From: Tragulus kanchil
Taxonomy: Eukaryota; Chordata; Mammalia; Artiodactyla; Tragulidae
DNA: 64,000 bases
Reading direction: 5' to 3'
Assembly: GCA_022376925.1 (NCBI GenBank)
Contig: JAIOJX010000002.1
Location: 134,426,831 to 134,490,830 of the forward strand
Part shown: positions 22,700 to 33,991 of the stretch, in pieces
How the letters are laid out: each line of letters opens with the position of its first letter
How positions within the stretch are numbered: position 1 is the stretch's first letter
Translations under genes and position numbers: made by a program
The notes under the pieces: model-generated
The model's database searches: none
Told to the model about the DNA's origin: nothing
Seen by the model: the letters and a program-made list of their open reading frames with translations, nothing else

Positions 22700-23100
22700 C
22701 GCCTTGTCCATATTTAAAGGTACAGTAACTTGTGTTAAGCATATTCATGTGACTGTGCCACAGAGTGCCAGAGCTTTTTCATCTTGCAAATCTGAAACTC
22801 TGTCTCCACTGTAAACAGCTCCTCTTTAAGCTCTCCCACCAGCTCTTGGTAACCACCCTTCTACTTTCTGTTTCTGTGATTTTGACTACCCTCGATGCGG
22901 CATAGAGCAGAATCATGCAGTCGTTGTCTTTTTGTGACTGGCTTCTTTCCCTCAGCATGATGTTCATGAGGTTCATCTGGGTTATAGCAGGTGTTGGTTT
23001 CCTGCCTTTCTAAGGCTGAATAGTATTCCATTGTACGTGTCCATTACGTTTTGTCATCCATCCATCTGTCGATGGACACTTCAGTTCTGCTTTGCTGTTG
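22700..23100 (-). mobile_element. L1 3' region fragment, first copy within D8
   Basis: The antisense of an old mammalian L1 ORF2/3' region: 'ggtaaccacccttctactt', 'gtctttttgtgactggctt', 'gctgaatagtattccattg', then 'atccatctgtcgatggaca'. It is truncated by the duplication boundary. No reading frame survives. Confidence 0.75.
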
Positions 23101-23101
23101 T

Positions 23102-23322
23102 GCACATGGGCTTTCTCTAGTTGAAAATCGGGTTAAGGGCTTCTCATTGCACTGGCTTCTCTTGTTGCAGAGCACGGGCTGTAGGCAGGCGGGCTGCAGT
23201 CGTTGGCCCATGGGCTTAGTTGCATGGGTTAAGACATGTGAGATCTTCCCGGACCAGGGATTAAATCTGTGCCCCTTGTACTGCAAGGCAAATTCTTAAT
23301 CCCTGAAGCACCAGGGAAGCCC
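23102..23322 (-). mobile_element. CHR-2-like SINE, second copy within D8
   Basis: This repeats the CHR-2 element at 21931-22214, with its 3' tail missing and a corrupted first ~35 bp. Confidence 0.8.
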
Positions 23323-23805
23323 ATCTTTTTTTTTTTCTTTTTATGAAACTCTGGAATCTCTACTGTATGGCTTGACTGTTGTTTATTTAAAAGGTACCCC
23401 GAGGATGGTCATAGAGGTGTTTCCATTTCTCAGTAGCATAAGCACATCCCAGGCTGCATCCCTACTTAGGTCCTTGGAGCAGATTTCTAGAAATCTTCAG
23501 GAGCAGGCTAATAGAGGAGTGTTTACCTCCTCTTGACTGCCCCGGATGCTCATGAGTGCCCAGATTCTTGAGTCTCTGTGTCCATCTTCCCAAGGCAAAT
23601 GTCAGAAAATGGACAGCTTGTTAGGCCTCTTTGTTAACGTCTTTTCTTCTGGCTTTTGCTGCAATTCTAGTTTTTTGTTGTTGTTCTCCATTTAGCTGAC
23701 TTAGGTACAGCTTTCTACTTTGTGCTCTGAGATAGGTGAAAGTTTTATTGTTTTCTAAAAATATGAAAGGCATTTAAACTCCTGGTCAAAACATATAAAA
23801 TTCCC

Positions 23806-24364
23806 CGCCTTGTCCATATTTAAAGGTACAGTAACTTGTGTTAAGCATATTCATGTGACTGTGCCACAGAGTGCCAGAGCTTTTTCATCTTGCAAATCTG
23901 AAACTCTGTCTCCACTGTAAACAGCTCCTCTTTAAGCTCTCCCACCAGCTCTTGGTAACCACCCTTCTACTTTCTGTTTCTGTGATTTTGACTACCCTCG
24001 ATGCGGCATAGAGCAGAATCATGCAGTCGTTGTCTTTTTGTGACTGGCTTCTTTCCCTCAGCATGATGTTCATGAGGTTCATCTGGGTTATAGCAGGTGT
24101 TGGTTTCCTGCCTTTCTAAGGCTGAATAGTATTCCATTGTACGTGTCCATTACGTTTTGCTCATCCATCCATCTGTCGATGGACACTTCAGTTGCTTCTG
24201 CCTTTTGGCTGTTGTGCATTCTGCTGCTGTGAACATGGATGTTGACGATCTCTTTGAGAACTGGCTTTCGGGACTTTTCGTTGTGTACCCAGATGTGGCG
24301 TGGCTGGAGTGGAAGCGTCTCTGGCAGACTGTTCCGGGGACCTGGCCGCTAATTCCTCCACCGC
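23806..24364 (-). mobile_element. L1 3' region fragment, longer copy
   Basis: The same L1 remnant as 22700-23100, continuing past the duplication boundary with 'ggctgttgtgcattctgct', 'gtgaacatggatgttgacg', 'gatctctttgagaactggc' and 'tgtgtacccagatgtgg'. All belong to the antisense L1 3' end. It is strongly decayed. Confidence 0.75.
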
Positions 24365-25105
24365 TCGACCTGACACATCCATTTGACTGTTTGGCACTTA
24401 TGGGGCACCAACCATGTCGTAGTCACCAATCCAGGCTGTGGAGATAGGATGGCCAAGACAGGTCCCTGCCCTCATAGAGGGGTTAATCCAGCAAGAAGAC
24501 AGATGCTATCCAAGTAATTATATTGAACAAAACAAGATGGGTTCAATTTGGGGTAAACCTCATAAAGAGATTGAACCAGGAGAAGGTGACAGAGTGAGGT
24601 GGTAAATGGCTTCCTTGGGTAAGGAAGGCCTTCCTAACCAGGTGACACATGACCTGAGAGCCACAAGATAGAAGGAGTCAACCCTGCAGGATGGGGAAAA
24701 TGCTGTTCTGGGCCCTTGGGGTGAGCCATGTAAGGACCGTGAGGAGACCCCATTGGCATGATCGTGTGGCTGGGTTCCAGTGGGTGTGGATGGAGGAGCA
24801 GGTGGGGAGGTGGGCTGAGGCTGTGTCCCATTGGGGCCTCTTTGACTGGGAGGGGCTTCTGTATGGAGTGGAGTGCTTGAGTGGTGATTAGGTGGGTGAT
24901 GGAAAGGATTGGATTTGTATTTAAAACAACTCTCCCTGACTGCGGAGTGGAGACTAGCAGGGATGGAAATTGAAGATGAGCTAGAAGACCCCTGCAGAAT
25001 CCAGGTCAGAGATGATGAGAGAAACAGGGTATATCTGGAGAGACCCGGGCAGATTTGGAAGTTGATAGTTCTTGCTGGATCTGGTGCAGGTAGGGGAAGG
25101 AAATG
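24365..25105 (+). mobile_element. Ancient L2-like interspersed repeat
   Basis: The order is 'atggggcaccaaccatgtc', 'ggtccctgccctcatagag', 'aaggaaggccttcctaacc', 'acctgagagccacaagata', then a long tail region. It resembles a widespread ancient mammalian repeat that I assign tentatively to L2. The 96-codon frame over its start is incidental. Confidence 0.45.
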
Positions 25106-25128
25106 AACACAAAACTGGACGCCTATAA

Positions 25129-25248
25129 CTCTTTTTTTTTTGCACTTTGCTGCATGGCGTGTGGGACCTTAGTTCCCTGACCAGGGATCAAATCCTCACT
25201 CCCTGCAGTGGGCACATGGAGTCTTAACCACTGGACCACCAGGGAAAG
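25129..25248 (-). mobile_element. Short CHR-type SINE
   Basis: Antisense: T run, 'gctgcatggcgtgtgggac', 'cttagttccctgaccaggg', 'ggagtcttaaccactggac', 'caccagggaaag'. It is followed by a C-rich stretch and a pure T run at 25267-25284. Confidence 0.8.
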
Positions 25249-25284
25249 TACCCCCCTCCCCCCGCCTTTTTTTTTTTTTTTTTT

Positions 25285-25663
25285 TATAGAATTCTTAACA
25301 TATAGTATCTTCTTGGACTTCATTATCAAACTCCTAACCTTTTGTAGATCCATGCTAATAGGAATATAACAGGAGTTACATGTGCAATTTAAAAATTGCT
25401 AAGTAACCATATTTAAAAAAGTCAAAAGAAACAAATGAAGGTAATTTTGATTAATGGTTTCTCTAACTCCTTGTATCCCCAGTATTACATATCAATGTGT
25501 AGTCAATATAGAATGCTTAACAAAATATTTAACTTTAAAAGAAATACTATGTCTTCAAAGTTTGGTATGTATTTGACACCAAGATTGTCTCAATTCAAAC
25601 TAAGTCCATTTCAGGCACTCAGTGGCTGCGTGTGGCTAGTGGTTGCTGTCTGGGCAGCAGTTA
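25285..25663. other. AT-rich unique sequence
   Basis: No gene or repeat was recognised. Confidence 0.35.
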
Positions 25664-25775
25664 TAGGTGGGGAAACAGACACTGAGAGAGTGGAGTTTCC
25701 TTACTCCAAACTGCAGAATTGGGACTGGAACCATCACTTGACTCTGGCATCCGTACTGAGCTTGTAGCACTGTGT
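25664..25775 (-). mobile_element. MIR SINE fragment
   Basis: Reads like antisense MIR: 'aaacagacactgagagagt', 'aattgggactggaaccatc', 'tgactctggcatcc'. It is short and diverged. Confidence 0.5.
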
Positions 25776-26104
25776 CCATCCTCAGGGCTAAGGCCTTCAC
25801 CATGTAAGCAAAGCTCATCAGAAGTTCCATCATCTTCCCCTACGTGGTACATATATGAACCTGGGAACTTACATTTGTCGTATGTTTCCAGTTTCCTTTT
25901 CAAACTGATCAACCCCAGGTTCCTTCCCTCGGCCCAGGCTCTTCTTGGCAAAGGTTACTTCATTTTAGCCTCTTCGATCATCCTCTGCCTGTCTGTGTGG
26001 ACACTGCATCCCGAGGACCCGAAGAATTTGGCCATCTCCTTTTCTTTGAGGACATCTTTTCATCCCTTTTGTCCATGGGGTTGTTGATTTATTCATCAAA
26101 TACT

Positions 26105-26345
26105 GATGCTTGAAGGGATCTAGTAGGGTAAAGATGAGCTGCCGAGGCGTTGGGATCAGACAAAGCTGGACTGGAGAACCAGGTTCCATAGGTGGATGAT
26201 CTTGGGCAAGTTATTTCCTTTCTCTGGGGGGCTCTGATTTTCTCATCAGTAAACTAAAGAAAGTAATAGTATCTACCTTTCAGGGGTTGTTGTGAAGATG
26301 ACGGGAGATGATACATGGAAAGAATCACTCAAAGGAATCAATAAT
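26105..26345 (+). mobile_element. MIR SINE
   Basis: MIR-like order: 'gatgatcttgggcaagtta', 'ttctcatcagtaaactaaa', 'tttcaggggttgttgtgaa'. It is diverged. Confidence 0.65.
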
Positions 26346-26494
26346 AACAATAGTGATAGAAATAATGACAAAGATTAATCTTGCATAACAATTTGATAAT
26401 AATGATAATACTAAATTTTGTTCATTAGAATCTGCTATGTGCCCATCAATATCCCATTGATGTTAACCTTTCTCTCTTTCCTCTTACTATTTCT

Positions 26495-26625
26495 TTTCAT
26501 TTATTTGGCTGCACCAGGTCTTAGCTACAGCGTACAGAATCTTTTAGTTGCAGCATGTGAACTCTTAGTTGTAACAGGTGGGATCTAGTTCCCTGATCAG
26601 GGATCAAACCTAATCAACCCTGTGT
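26495..26625 (-). mobile_element. CHR-type SINE, diverged
   Basis: Antisense: 'tttatttggctgcaccagg', 'cttagctacagcgtacaga', 'agttccctgatcagggatc', 'aaacctaatcaaccctgtg'. The head end is degraded. Confidence 0.6.
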
Positions 26626-27001
26626 GTCTTCAACATACTGGAAATTTTTGGAGGCTTTCTGCCAGTTTGCTCACCTTTGTAAAAAAATTTAAAGACTCTA
26701 CATTCCTGGTTGGCCCTCTGCTTTGTCATGTATGCCCCCTCCAGTGTGAACTTATGTCTGCACCGAATTTGTTTTCAAATGGGGAAAATGAAAGTCCTGT
26801 GCACTGGGAAATGTATATTTCAGACAGTAGGAAGCTAGTGGGGGAAGGGGAAGTAGTTTTTGAATGTCTTTCTAGAACCCTTGAGCTCTTCTGAGCCGCC
26901 CCACCTCTGCCAGCACACTGACCTTGTAAAAAAGCAACTGGGTCTTAGTGTATTTCTTTTTGATTCTGTATAAGGCACCAGTAGGTCTGAGGAGCATGAT
27001 A

Positions 27002-27121
27002 TTAATCACATTAGCACTTGCTAACTTTCACTGATTGATTGCCATGTGCCTGCACTATGCTCATAGAGCTTATCTATTGTTTTTTCTCTTTTAATCCTCC
27101 AACCAACCCTTTGAGATAAAT
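27002..27121 (-). mobile_element. MIR SINE, truncated copy in D9
   Basis: The first part of the antisense MIR seen in full at 28160-28378, cut off by the D9 boundary. Confidence 0.6.
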
Positions 27122-27262
27122 ATTTTTGTTCTTCGGTCATCCTCTGCTGTCTGTGTGGACACTGCATCCCGAGGACCCGAAGAATTTGGCCATCTCCTTT
27201 TCTTTGAGGACATCTTTTCATCCCTTTTGTCCATGGGGTTGTTGATTTATTCATCAAATACT

Positions 27263-27503
27263 GATGCTTGAAGGGATCTAGTAGGGTAAAGATGAGCTGC
27301 CGAGGCGTTGGGATCAGACAAAGCTGGACTGGAGAACCAGGTTCCATAGGTGGATGATCTTGGGCAAGTTATTTCCTTTCTCTGGGGGGCTCTGATTTTC
27401 TCATCAGTAAACTAAAGAAAGTAATAGTATCTACCTTTCAGGGGTTGTTGTGAAGATGACGGGAGATGATACATGGAAAGAATCACTCAAAGGAATCAAT
27501 AAT
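27263..27503 (+). mobile_element. MIR SINE, second copy within D9
   Basis: Same element as at 26105-26345. Confidence 0.65.
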
Positions 27504-27652
27504 AACAATAGTGATAGAAATAATGACAAAGATTAATCTTGCATAACAATTTGATAATAATGATAATACTAAATTTTGTTCATTAGAATCTGCTATGTGC
27601 CCATCAATATCCCATTGATGTTAACCTTTCTCTCTTTCCTCTTACTATTTCT

Positions 27653-27783
27653 TTTCATTTATTTGGCTGCACCAGGTCTTAGCTACAGCGTACAGAATCT
27701 TTTAGTTGCAGCATGTGAACTCTTAGTTGTAACAGGTGGGATCTAGTTCCCTGATCAGGGATCAAACCTAATCAACCCTGTGT
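27653..27783 (-). mobile_element. CHR-type SINE, second copy within D9
   Basis: Same element as at 26495-26625. Confidence 0.6.
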
Positions 27784-28159
27784 GTCTTCAACATACTGGA
27801 AATTTTTGGAGGCTTTCTGCCAGTTTGCTCACCTTTGTAAAAAAATTTAAAGACTCTACATTCCTGGTTGGCCCTCTGCTTTGTCATGTATGCCCCCTCC
27901 AGTGTGAACTTATGTCTGCACCGAATTTGTTTTCAAATGGGGAAAATGAAAGTCCTGTGCACTGGGAAATGTATATTTCAGACAGTAGGAAGCTAGTGGG
28001 GGAAGGGGAAGTAGTTTTTGAATGTCTTTCTAGAACCCTTGAGCTCTTCTGAGCCGCCCCCACCTCTGCCAGCACACTGACCTTGTAAAAAAGCAACTGG
28101 GTCTTAGTGTATTTCTTTTTGATTCTGTATAAGGCACCAGTAGGTCTGAGGAGCATGAT

Positions 28160-28378
28160 ATTAATCACATTAGCACTTGCTAACTTTCACTGATTGATTG
28201 CCATGTGCCTGCACTATGCTCATAGAGCTTATCTATTGTTTTTTCTCTTTTAATCCTCCAACCAACCCTTTGAGATAAATATGTTGTTGTTACTGTGTTC
28301 AAGATGGGAACACCGAGGTTCTGAGAGGCTGGCAGATTTGCTTGAGGTCAGGGAGCTGGGGTTTGAACCCAAGCCATA
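28160..28378 (-). mobile_element. MIR SINE
   Basis: Antisense MIR: 'ttttaatcctccaaccaac', 'cctttgagataaatatgtt', 'gagaggctggcagatttgc', 'gctggggtttgaacccaag'. This order is the complement of the MIR core and tRNA-like regions. Confidence 0.75.
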
Positions 28379-29066
28379 TATTATAAAGTGTCCTTCACCA
28401 GCATCTCTGCTGTTTGTTGGCATTTGGCTGGCTCTGCCATGGGGTTTCACTCTGACTGGTAGATGGGTCAGGTCTTCCCTTGAGAGGGCTTTCTCTGGCT
28501 TCTGTTCCTCTAGGAAACAGCTCTGGAGTGAGACAGGCTGCAGTGAGACTGTTACTGCCGGTGGCACTTTGGGCAAGGCCTTCAACCTCATCCTACCTCT
28601 TTGGAGTCCTCATGAAGGCTGAGATATAACAGGTTCAGGAGTGAAAGGAGTTCTTGGCTTCAGTACGTGCTCAGTTACGGGTTATCATTATATTTGCTCC
28701 ATTTTTTCCCTTTGGTGTCTCAGCCTCTGTCTTTCCCCTTCTCTGTCTAGGGCAGTGCCCAGCCACGGTCTCTTTTCTTTGGGTCTGTGGTTCTCCTTCT
28801 GCCTTTTGCCCTGACTTAGTTCTCTGTCTGTTATCTTAGACTTAGGAAAAGAAGCTGTGTTTTCAGCAGGCAATCACTGGGGCTCTTAACCATTCCCTTC
28901 CCAAAGATGATTCTAGAACTAAGTCCCCAAGTCCTAGGCATAGCATGAAGTGAGCTGACCCTTGAGGGGCGCTCTTTGCTTGTCAGTGGCGGCCCCACAG
29001 CTAGCAGTTGTGTGGCTTTGGTTCTTTTCTCCCCTGCTGGGTTCCATGCATTTGCCTAGGTCTGTT

Positions 29067-29178
29067 TTTTTCTTTTATTTTTTGGCTGAGTGGTATGTGG
29101 GATCTTAGTTCCTGACCAGGAATCAGACCTGCACCCCCTGCATTGGAAACGCAGAGTCTTAATTACCAGGGAAGTCCC
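29067..29178 (-). mobile_element. Short CHR-type SINE
   Basis: Antisense: 'ttttttggctgagtggtat', 'gtgggatcttagttcctga', 'cccctgcattggaaacgca', 'gagtcttaattaccaggga'. It is the short CHR form. Confidence 0.78.
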
Positions 29179-30167
29179 TGTTTTTTTTTTTTTTTCTCTT
29201 GAGTGCTTCTGGCTCCTATAACTAACTATAAGGATCTGACTTGCTTTACTCTGCTTTCCCCCTTTTCCTTTAGGATATCAGGTCTCCTTTTATTTTCCCA
29301 GCCTGGTTATAGCAGGACTTGCTGGAGGGGACTTTGGGGTAAGTCCTTTCTCCTTGGTGAACAGCTGTGACCTCAGGGATAAATGGATCCGCTCTTGACT
29401 CAGCGTGCCTCCTAGCACGGATGCTGCATCTTGGTGGTTTTTGAAGTTACTGAGTTGGTGAGACACTTGGGAAGCCATATATTATAAAGTGTCCTTCACC
29501 AGCATCTCTGCTGTTTGTTGGCATTTGGCTGGCTCTGCCATGGGGTTTCACTCTGACTGGTAGATGGGTCAGGTCTTCCCTTGAGAGGGCTTTCTCTGGC
29601 TTCTGTTCCTCTAGGAAACAGCTCTGGAGTGAGACAGGCTGCAGTGAGACTGTTACTGCCGGTGGCACTTTGGGCAAGGCCTTCAACCTCATCCTACCTC
29701 TTTGGAGTCCTCATGAAGGCTGAGATATAACAGGTTCAGGAGTGAAAGGAGTTCTTGGCTTCAGTACGTGCTCAGTTACGGGTTATCATTATATTTGCTC
29801 CATTTTTTCCCTTTGGTGTCTCAGCCTCTGTCTTTCCCCTTCTCTGTCTAGGGCAGTGCCCAGCCACGGTCTCTTTTCTTTGGGTCTGTGGTTCTCCTTC
29901 TGCCTTTTGCCCTGACTTAGTTCTCTGTCTGTTATCTTAGACTTAGGAAAAGAAGCTGTGTTTTCAGCAGGCAATCACTGGGGCTCTTAACCATTCCCTT
30001 CCCAAAGATGATTCTAGAACTAAGTCCCCAAGTCCTAGGCATAGCATGAAGTGAGCTGACCCTTGAGGGGCGCTCTTTGCTTGTCAGTGGCGGCCCCACA
30101 GCTAGCAGTTGTGTGGCTTTGGTTCTTTTCTCCCCTGCTGGGTTCCATGCATTTGCCTAGGTCTGTT

Positions 30168-30283
30168 TTTTTCTTCTTTTATTTTTTGGCTGAGTGGTAT
30201 GTGGGATCTTAGTTCCCTGACCAGGAATCAGACCTGCACCCCCTGCATTGGAAACGCAGAGTCTTAATTACCAGGGAAGTCCC
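30168..30283 (-). mobile_element. Short CHR-type SINE, second copy within D10
   Basis: Same element as at 29067-29178, with small indels. Confidence 0.78.
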
Positions 30284-30576
30284 TGTTTTTTTTTTTTTTT
30301 CTCTTGAGTGCTTCTGGCTCCTATAACTAACTATAAGGATCTGACTTGCTTTACTCTGCTTTCCCCCTTTTCCTTTAGGATATCAGGTCTCCTTTTATTT
30401 TCCCAGCCTGGTTATAGCAGGACTTGCTGGAGGGGACTTTGGGGTAAGTCCTTTCTCCTTGGTGAACAGCTGTGACCTCAGGGATAAATGGATCCGCTCT
30501 TGACTCAGCGTGCCTCCTAGCACGGATGCTGCATCTTGGTGGTTTTTGAAGTTACTGAGTTGGTGAGACACTTGGG

Positions 30577-31031
30577 CTGAGCAGTGGCAAGCCCAGCTCA
30601 GCTCAGCTAGAGGAAGCTCTTTGGGTGGGCCTGGTGGCTTCCTGAGTTGGCAAATAACCCCTCCTCCCCTGGGAGACGGTGGATCCTCATGGGGCACAGC
30701 AGAGCCTGTGTTCTGGGGGGTAAAGCATTCAAGGCTGTCCCTCTTGCTGCCTTTCTGTATCCTCTTTTCCCTAGAAGCTGAATGCTGTTAGCAGGAAAAA
30801 TGTTGCTTGCTAAATATTTCCCATTCTAAATGTGTCCTGGTGCCAGAGAAGGGGAAATCCTCAAAACCCACTGCTTGTGACTCAGTCGCCATTGGTTTTG
30901 CCATAACTGCCAGTTTGTCCCCCCTCCCTCCACCACCCTGGTCACGTATGCTTGTTCTCAACCCAGCCTGACTGAGCTGTCCCTGTCTTTGTGAGGAGTT
31001 ACTGGGCCCCACCTGCCGAGCAGGAGCCTCT
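30577..31031. other. Unique sequence, no gene recognised
   Basis: No repeat or convincing exon was recognised. Minus-strand frames of about 100 codons run into the neighbouring duplications and are not supported. Confidence 0.4.
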
Positions 31032-31312
31032 GTGTGGAGACTGGGTAGCAGGCTTGTGTTCCAACACGACTGGAAGAGTTTTGCTGGCAGCCTCACGGTA
31101 TGTTTCTGTGGGCCTCTGGCCTTCTGCCTGAAAGCCTGTGACAGCTTGTCTTACTGCGGGAGCTGCTGAGACTGTAAGTGGTGGCACAGTTGGATGACCA
31201 AGACTGGCGAAATGAGTGTGAGACTGCAGGTGTGTGAGCCCCCTTCTGGGGGTGACATGAGTCAAGCTCTCTCATTTTCCTAGTTGACTTTATTACTGCC
31301 AGTCAGTGTAAC

Positions 31313-31700
31313 CGGTCATCCATCCAGCCAGCCAATCACCTATCCATCTATCCACCTAGCCATCCACCAGCCCACCCACCCACCGGGTCATCCATCCACT
31401 CACCCACTCATCAGTCCATCATCCATCCATTCATCCATCCATCCTCTATCCATCCACCCATTCATCCTCCATCCATCCACCCATCCATCCTCCATCCATC
31501 CGTCCATCCATCCATCCATCCATCCATTCATCCTCCATCATCCATCTGTCCATCCATCCATCCATCCATCCTCCATCCATCCACCCATTCATCCTCCATC
31601 CATCCATCCATCCATTCATCCTCCATCATCCATCCATCTATCCTCCATCCATCCATCCATCCATCCTCTATCCATGCATCCTTCTGTCCTCTATCCATAT
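31313..31700. repeat. (CCAT)n / (ATCC)n tetranucleotide array
   Basis: About 390 bp of interrupted CCAT units with CCACC, TCAT and CTAT variants. Because 4-bp units give a 12-bp coding period without stops, both strands stay open for more than 100 codons (Ser-Ile-His-Pro repeats on plus, Trp-Met-Asp-Gly on minus). These frames are not genes. Confidence 0.97.
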
Positions 31701-31704
31701 TCAA

Positions 31705-31965
31705 CACAGGGTGATGGTTACGAGCATAGACGCAGTAGGGCTGCCTAGGTTGGAATTCCAACTCTGCCACTCCCAAGTATGTGATCCTGGTTAACTTTTC
31801 TAACCTCCTTGTTTCAGTCTCCTCAACTATAAAATGAGATTGAGGGTGAAAACAATAATAGAGCATACCTCCTAGTATTGTTGTGAGGGTTGTGTAGCCT
31901 GGATGTACAAAGTGCTTTCCATAGTGCCTGCCTCATACCAGTGCTATGTGTTAGTGATTACTGTT
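31705..31965 (+). mobile_element. MIR SINE
   Basis: MIR order: 'gagcatagacgcagtaggg', 'ggaattccaactctgccac', 'ctcctcaactataaaatga', 'attgttgtgagggttgtgt', 'caaagtgctttccatagtg'. It is close to full length. Confidence 0.85.
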
Positions 31966-32415
31966 ATGACATCTGTCCTTCCAGTTAGCTATTGTCTTCC
32001 ATCATCACTCGTGTTCTTCCCTAAGTATTTTTGGGGCTTTGGCTTTGCAGACCAATGGTAGGATTGTATTTCTTGGCTTCCTGTGGGTGAGCAGGGCCAT
32101 AGGAGATGGTCTGCTCAGTGAGTTGTGCTCCCAAGTGTGGAGACTGGGTAGCAGGCTTGTGTTCCAACACGACTGGAAGAGTTTTGCTGGCAGCCTCACG
32201 GTATGTTTCTGTGGGCCTCTGGCCTTCTGCCTGAAAGCCTGTGACAGCTTGTCTTACTGCGGGAGCTGCTGAGACTGTAAGTGGTGGCACAGTTGGATGA
32301 CCAAGACTGGCGAAATGAGTGTGAGACTGCAGGTGTGTGAGCCCCCTTCTGGGGGTGACATGAGTCAAGCTCTCTCATTTTCCTAGTTGACTTTATTACT
32401 GCCAGTCAGTGTAAC

Positions 32416-32803
32416 CGGTCATCCATCCAGCCAGCCAATCACCTATCCATCTATCCACCTAGCCATCCACCAGCCCACCCACCCACCGGGTCATCCATCC
32501 ACTCACCCACTCATCAGTCCATCATCCATCCATTCATCCATCCATCCTCTATCCATCCACCCATTCATCCTCCATCCATCCACCCATCCATCCTCCATCC
32601 ATCCGTCCATCCATCCATCCATCCATCCATTCATCCTCCATCATCCATCTGTCCATCCATCCATCCATCCATCCTCCATCCATCCACCCATTCATCCTCC
32701 ATCCATCCATCCATCCATTCATCCTCCATCATCCATCCATCTATCCTCCATCCATCCATCCATCCATCCTCTATCCATGCATCCTTCTGTCCTCTATCCA
32801 TAT
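32416..32803. repeat. (CCAT)n array, second copy within D11
   Basis: This repeats the array at 31313-31700 with, as far as can be read, the same interruption order. Confidence 0.97.
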
Positions 32804-32807
32804 TCAA

Positions 32808-33068
32808 CACAGGGTGATGGTTACGAGCATAGACGCAGTAGGGCTGCCTAGGTTGGAATTCCAACTCTGCCACTCCCAAGTATGTGATCCTGGTTAACTT
32901 TTCTAACCTCCTTGTTTCAGTCTCCTCAACTATAAAATGAGATTGAGGGTGAAAACAATAATAGAGCATACCTCCTAGTATTGTTGTGAGGGTTGTGTAG
33001 CCTGGATGTACAAAGTGCTTTCCATAGTGCCTGCCTCATACCAGTGCTATGTGTTAGTGATTACTGTT
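32808..33068 (+). mobile_element. MIR SINE, second copy within D11
   Basis: Same element as at 31705-31965. Confidence 0.85.
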
Positions 33069-33671
33069 ATGACATCTGTCCTTCCAGTTAGCTATTGTCT
33101 TCCATCATCACTCGTGTTCTTCCCTAAGTATTTTTGGGGCTTTGGCTTTGCAGACCAATGGTAGGATTGTATTTCTTGGCTTCCTGTGGGTGAGCAGGGC
33201 CATAGGAGATGGTCTGCTCAGTGAGTTGTGCTCCCAAGTGATGGATGCCACTTGGGCTGGAGCATTTCATTGTTGGTTCTAGATGCCCCAGAATGATCTT
33301 TGAGTTAAGACTTCTCTATCAATATGATCCCAGAGACATAGAAAATAGAGAAGGTCCCACTGATGCTCTGGCATGGCCATGTAGTGTGAAAGGAAAAGAA
33401 ACCTTTGTTTGTGTGGAGGTTGTTTATTATCCATCAGCATAACCCAGCTCTCCTCCCTCATTCTCTCTCCTCTCTCATCTATCTGTATAAAATAACACCA
33501 GAGTCTTATTTTGATTTCCTTTTCCTTTTCTTTGTAGCACCTATTACTAGCTGGCATTTTATTGTGTGTTGATTCATTTGTTAACTATGTACAATGTGCT
33601 CTCATTTGTGTCCTTCTCTAGTTCTAGTATTTAGAATAGAGCATCACACATAGTAGCCAATACGTATTCTT

Positions 33672-33991
33672 TTTTTTTTTTTATTTATTTATTTTGGGCG
33701 GGGGTCGGGTTGGGGAGGGAGGGAGGCGGGTGGGCCACTTCTGTTGGTCTTGCATTTCTCCATTTTCATCCGTCTTTGTTCTTTGGCTCCTGTGGGCCTC
33801 CCATCGCGGTGGCGTCTGTCGCTGCAGAGCACCGGCTCTGGGCGCATGCGCTCCAGAGCTCTGGCTCGGTAATTGGACACATCAGTCCAGCCGCTCCGCG
33901 GCACGTGGGATCTTCCCAGGCCAGGGATCGAACTGGCGCCCCTTGCACTGCAAAGCGGTGTCCTTACCCACTGGACCACCAGGGGAAGCCC
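33672..33991 (-). mobile_element. Young CHR-like SINE
   Basis: Full-length antisense young copy with T-rich tail, G-rich tract, 'ccacttctgttggtc', 'ggatcgaactggcgcccct' and 'ccaccaggggaagccc'. The target-site duplication is tac(g/a)tattctt at 33661-33671 and 33992-34002. Confidence 0.92.

Larger units (their letters stand above)
21972..24217. repeat. Direct duplication D8 (21972-23100 / 23101-24217)
   Basis: The first ~35 bp of copy 2 ('ttgaaaatcgggttaaggg') diverge from both copy 1 and the CHR consensus, after which the copies match closely. The end of copy 1 ('cagttctgctttgctgttg') is likewise degraded relative to copy 2 ('cagttgcttctgcctttt'). Error sits at both contig ends. Confidence 0.95.
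25972..28282. repeat. Direct duplication D9 (25972-27130 / 27131-28282)
   Basis: The copies are about 1.16 kb and abut directly ('tatttttgtt' against 'tatgttgttgtt' at the end of copy 1). A one-base loss lies near the start of copy 2 ('ctctgcctgtc' against 'ctctgctgtc'), again at the contig edge. Confidence 0.95.
28371..30576. repeat. Direct duplication D10 (28371-29471 / 29472-30576)
   Basis: The two copies abut with no filler. Differences are small indels in the T-rich part of the CHR SINE ('ttttttcttttatt' against 'ttttttcttcttttatt'), one C ('agttcctgacc' against 'agttccctgacc') and a poly-T length change. Confidence 0.96.
31032..33240. repeat. Direct duplication D11 (31032-32134 / 32135-33240)
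   Basis: The two copies abut. Even the internal 390-bp CCAT array looks unchanged in length and interruption pattern. A real old tandem duplication would be expected to show slippage differences there. Confidence 0.96.

Noticed and set aside
31313..31700. Regularly spaced short repeats resembling a CRISPR array
   Set aside because: The unit is a 4-bp microsatellite without unique spacers, in a mammalian genome.
31284..31748. 154-codon Ser/Ile/His/Pro-rich open frame (again at 32387-32851) and its antisense Trp/Met/Asp/Gly frame
   Set aside because: It is the translation of a CCAT tetranucleotide array, which has no stop codons in several frames on either strand.
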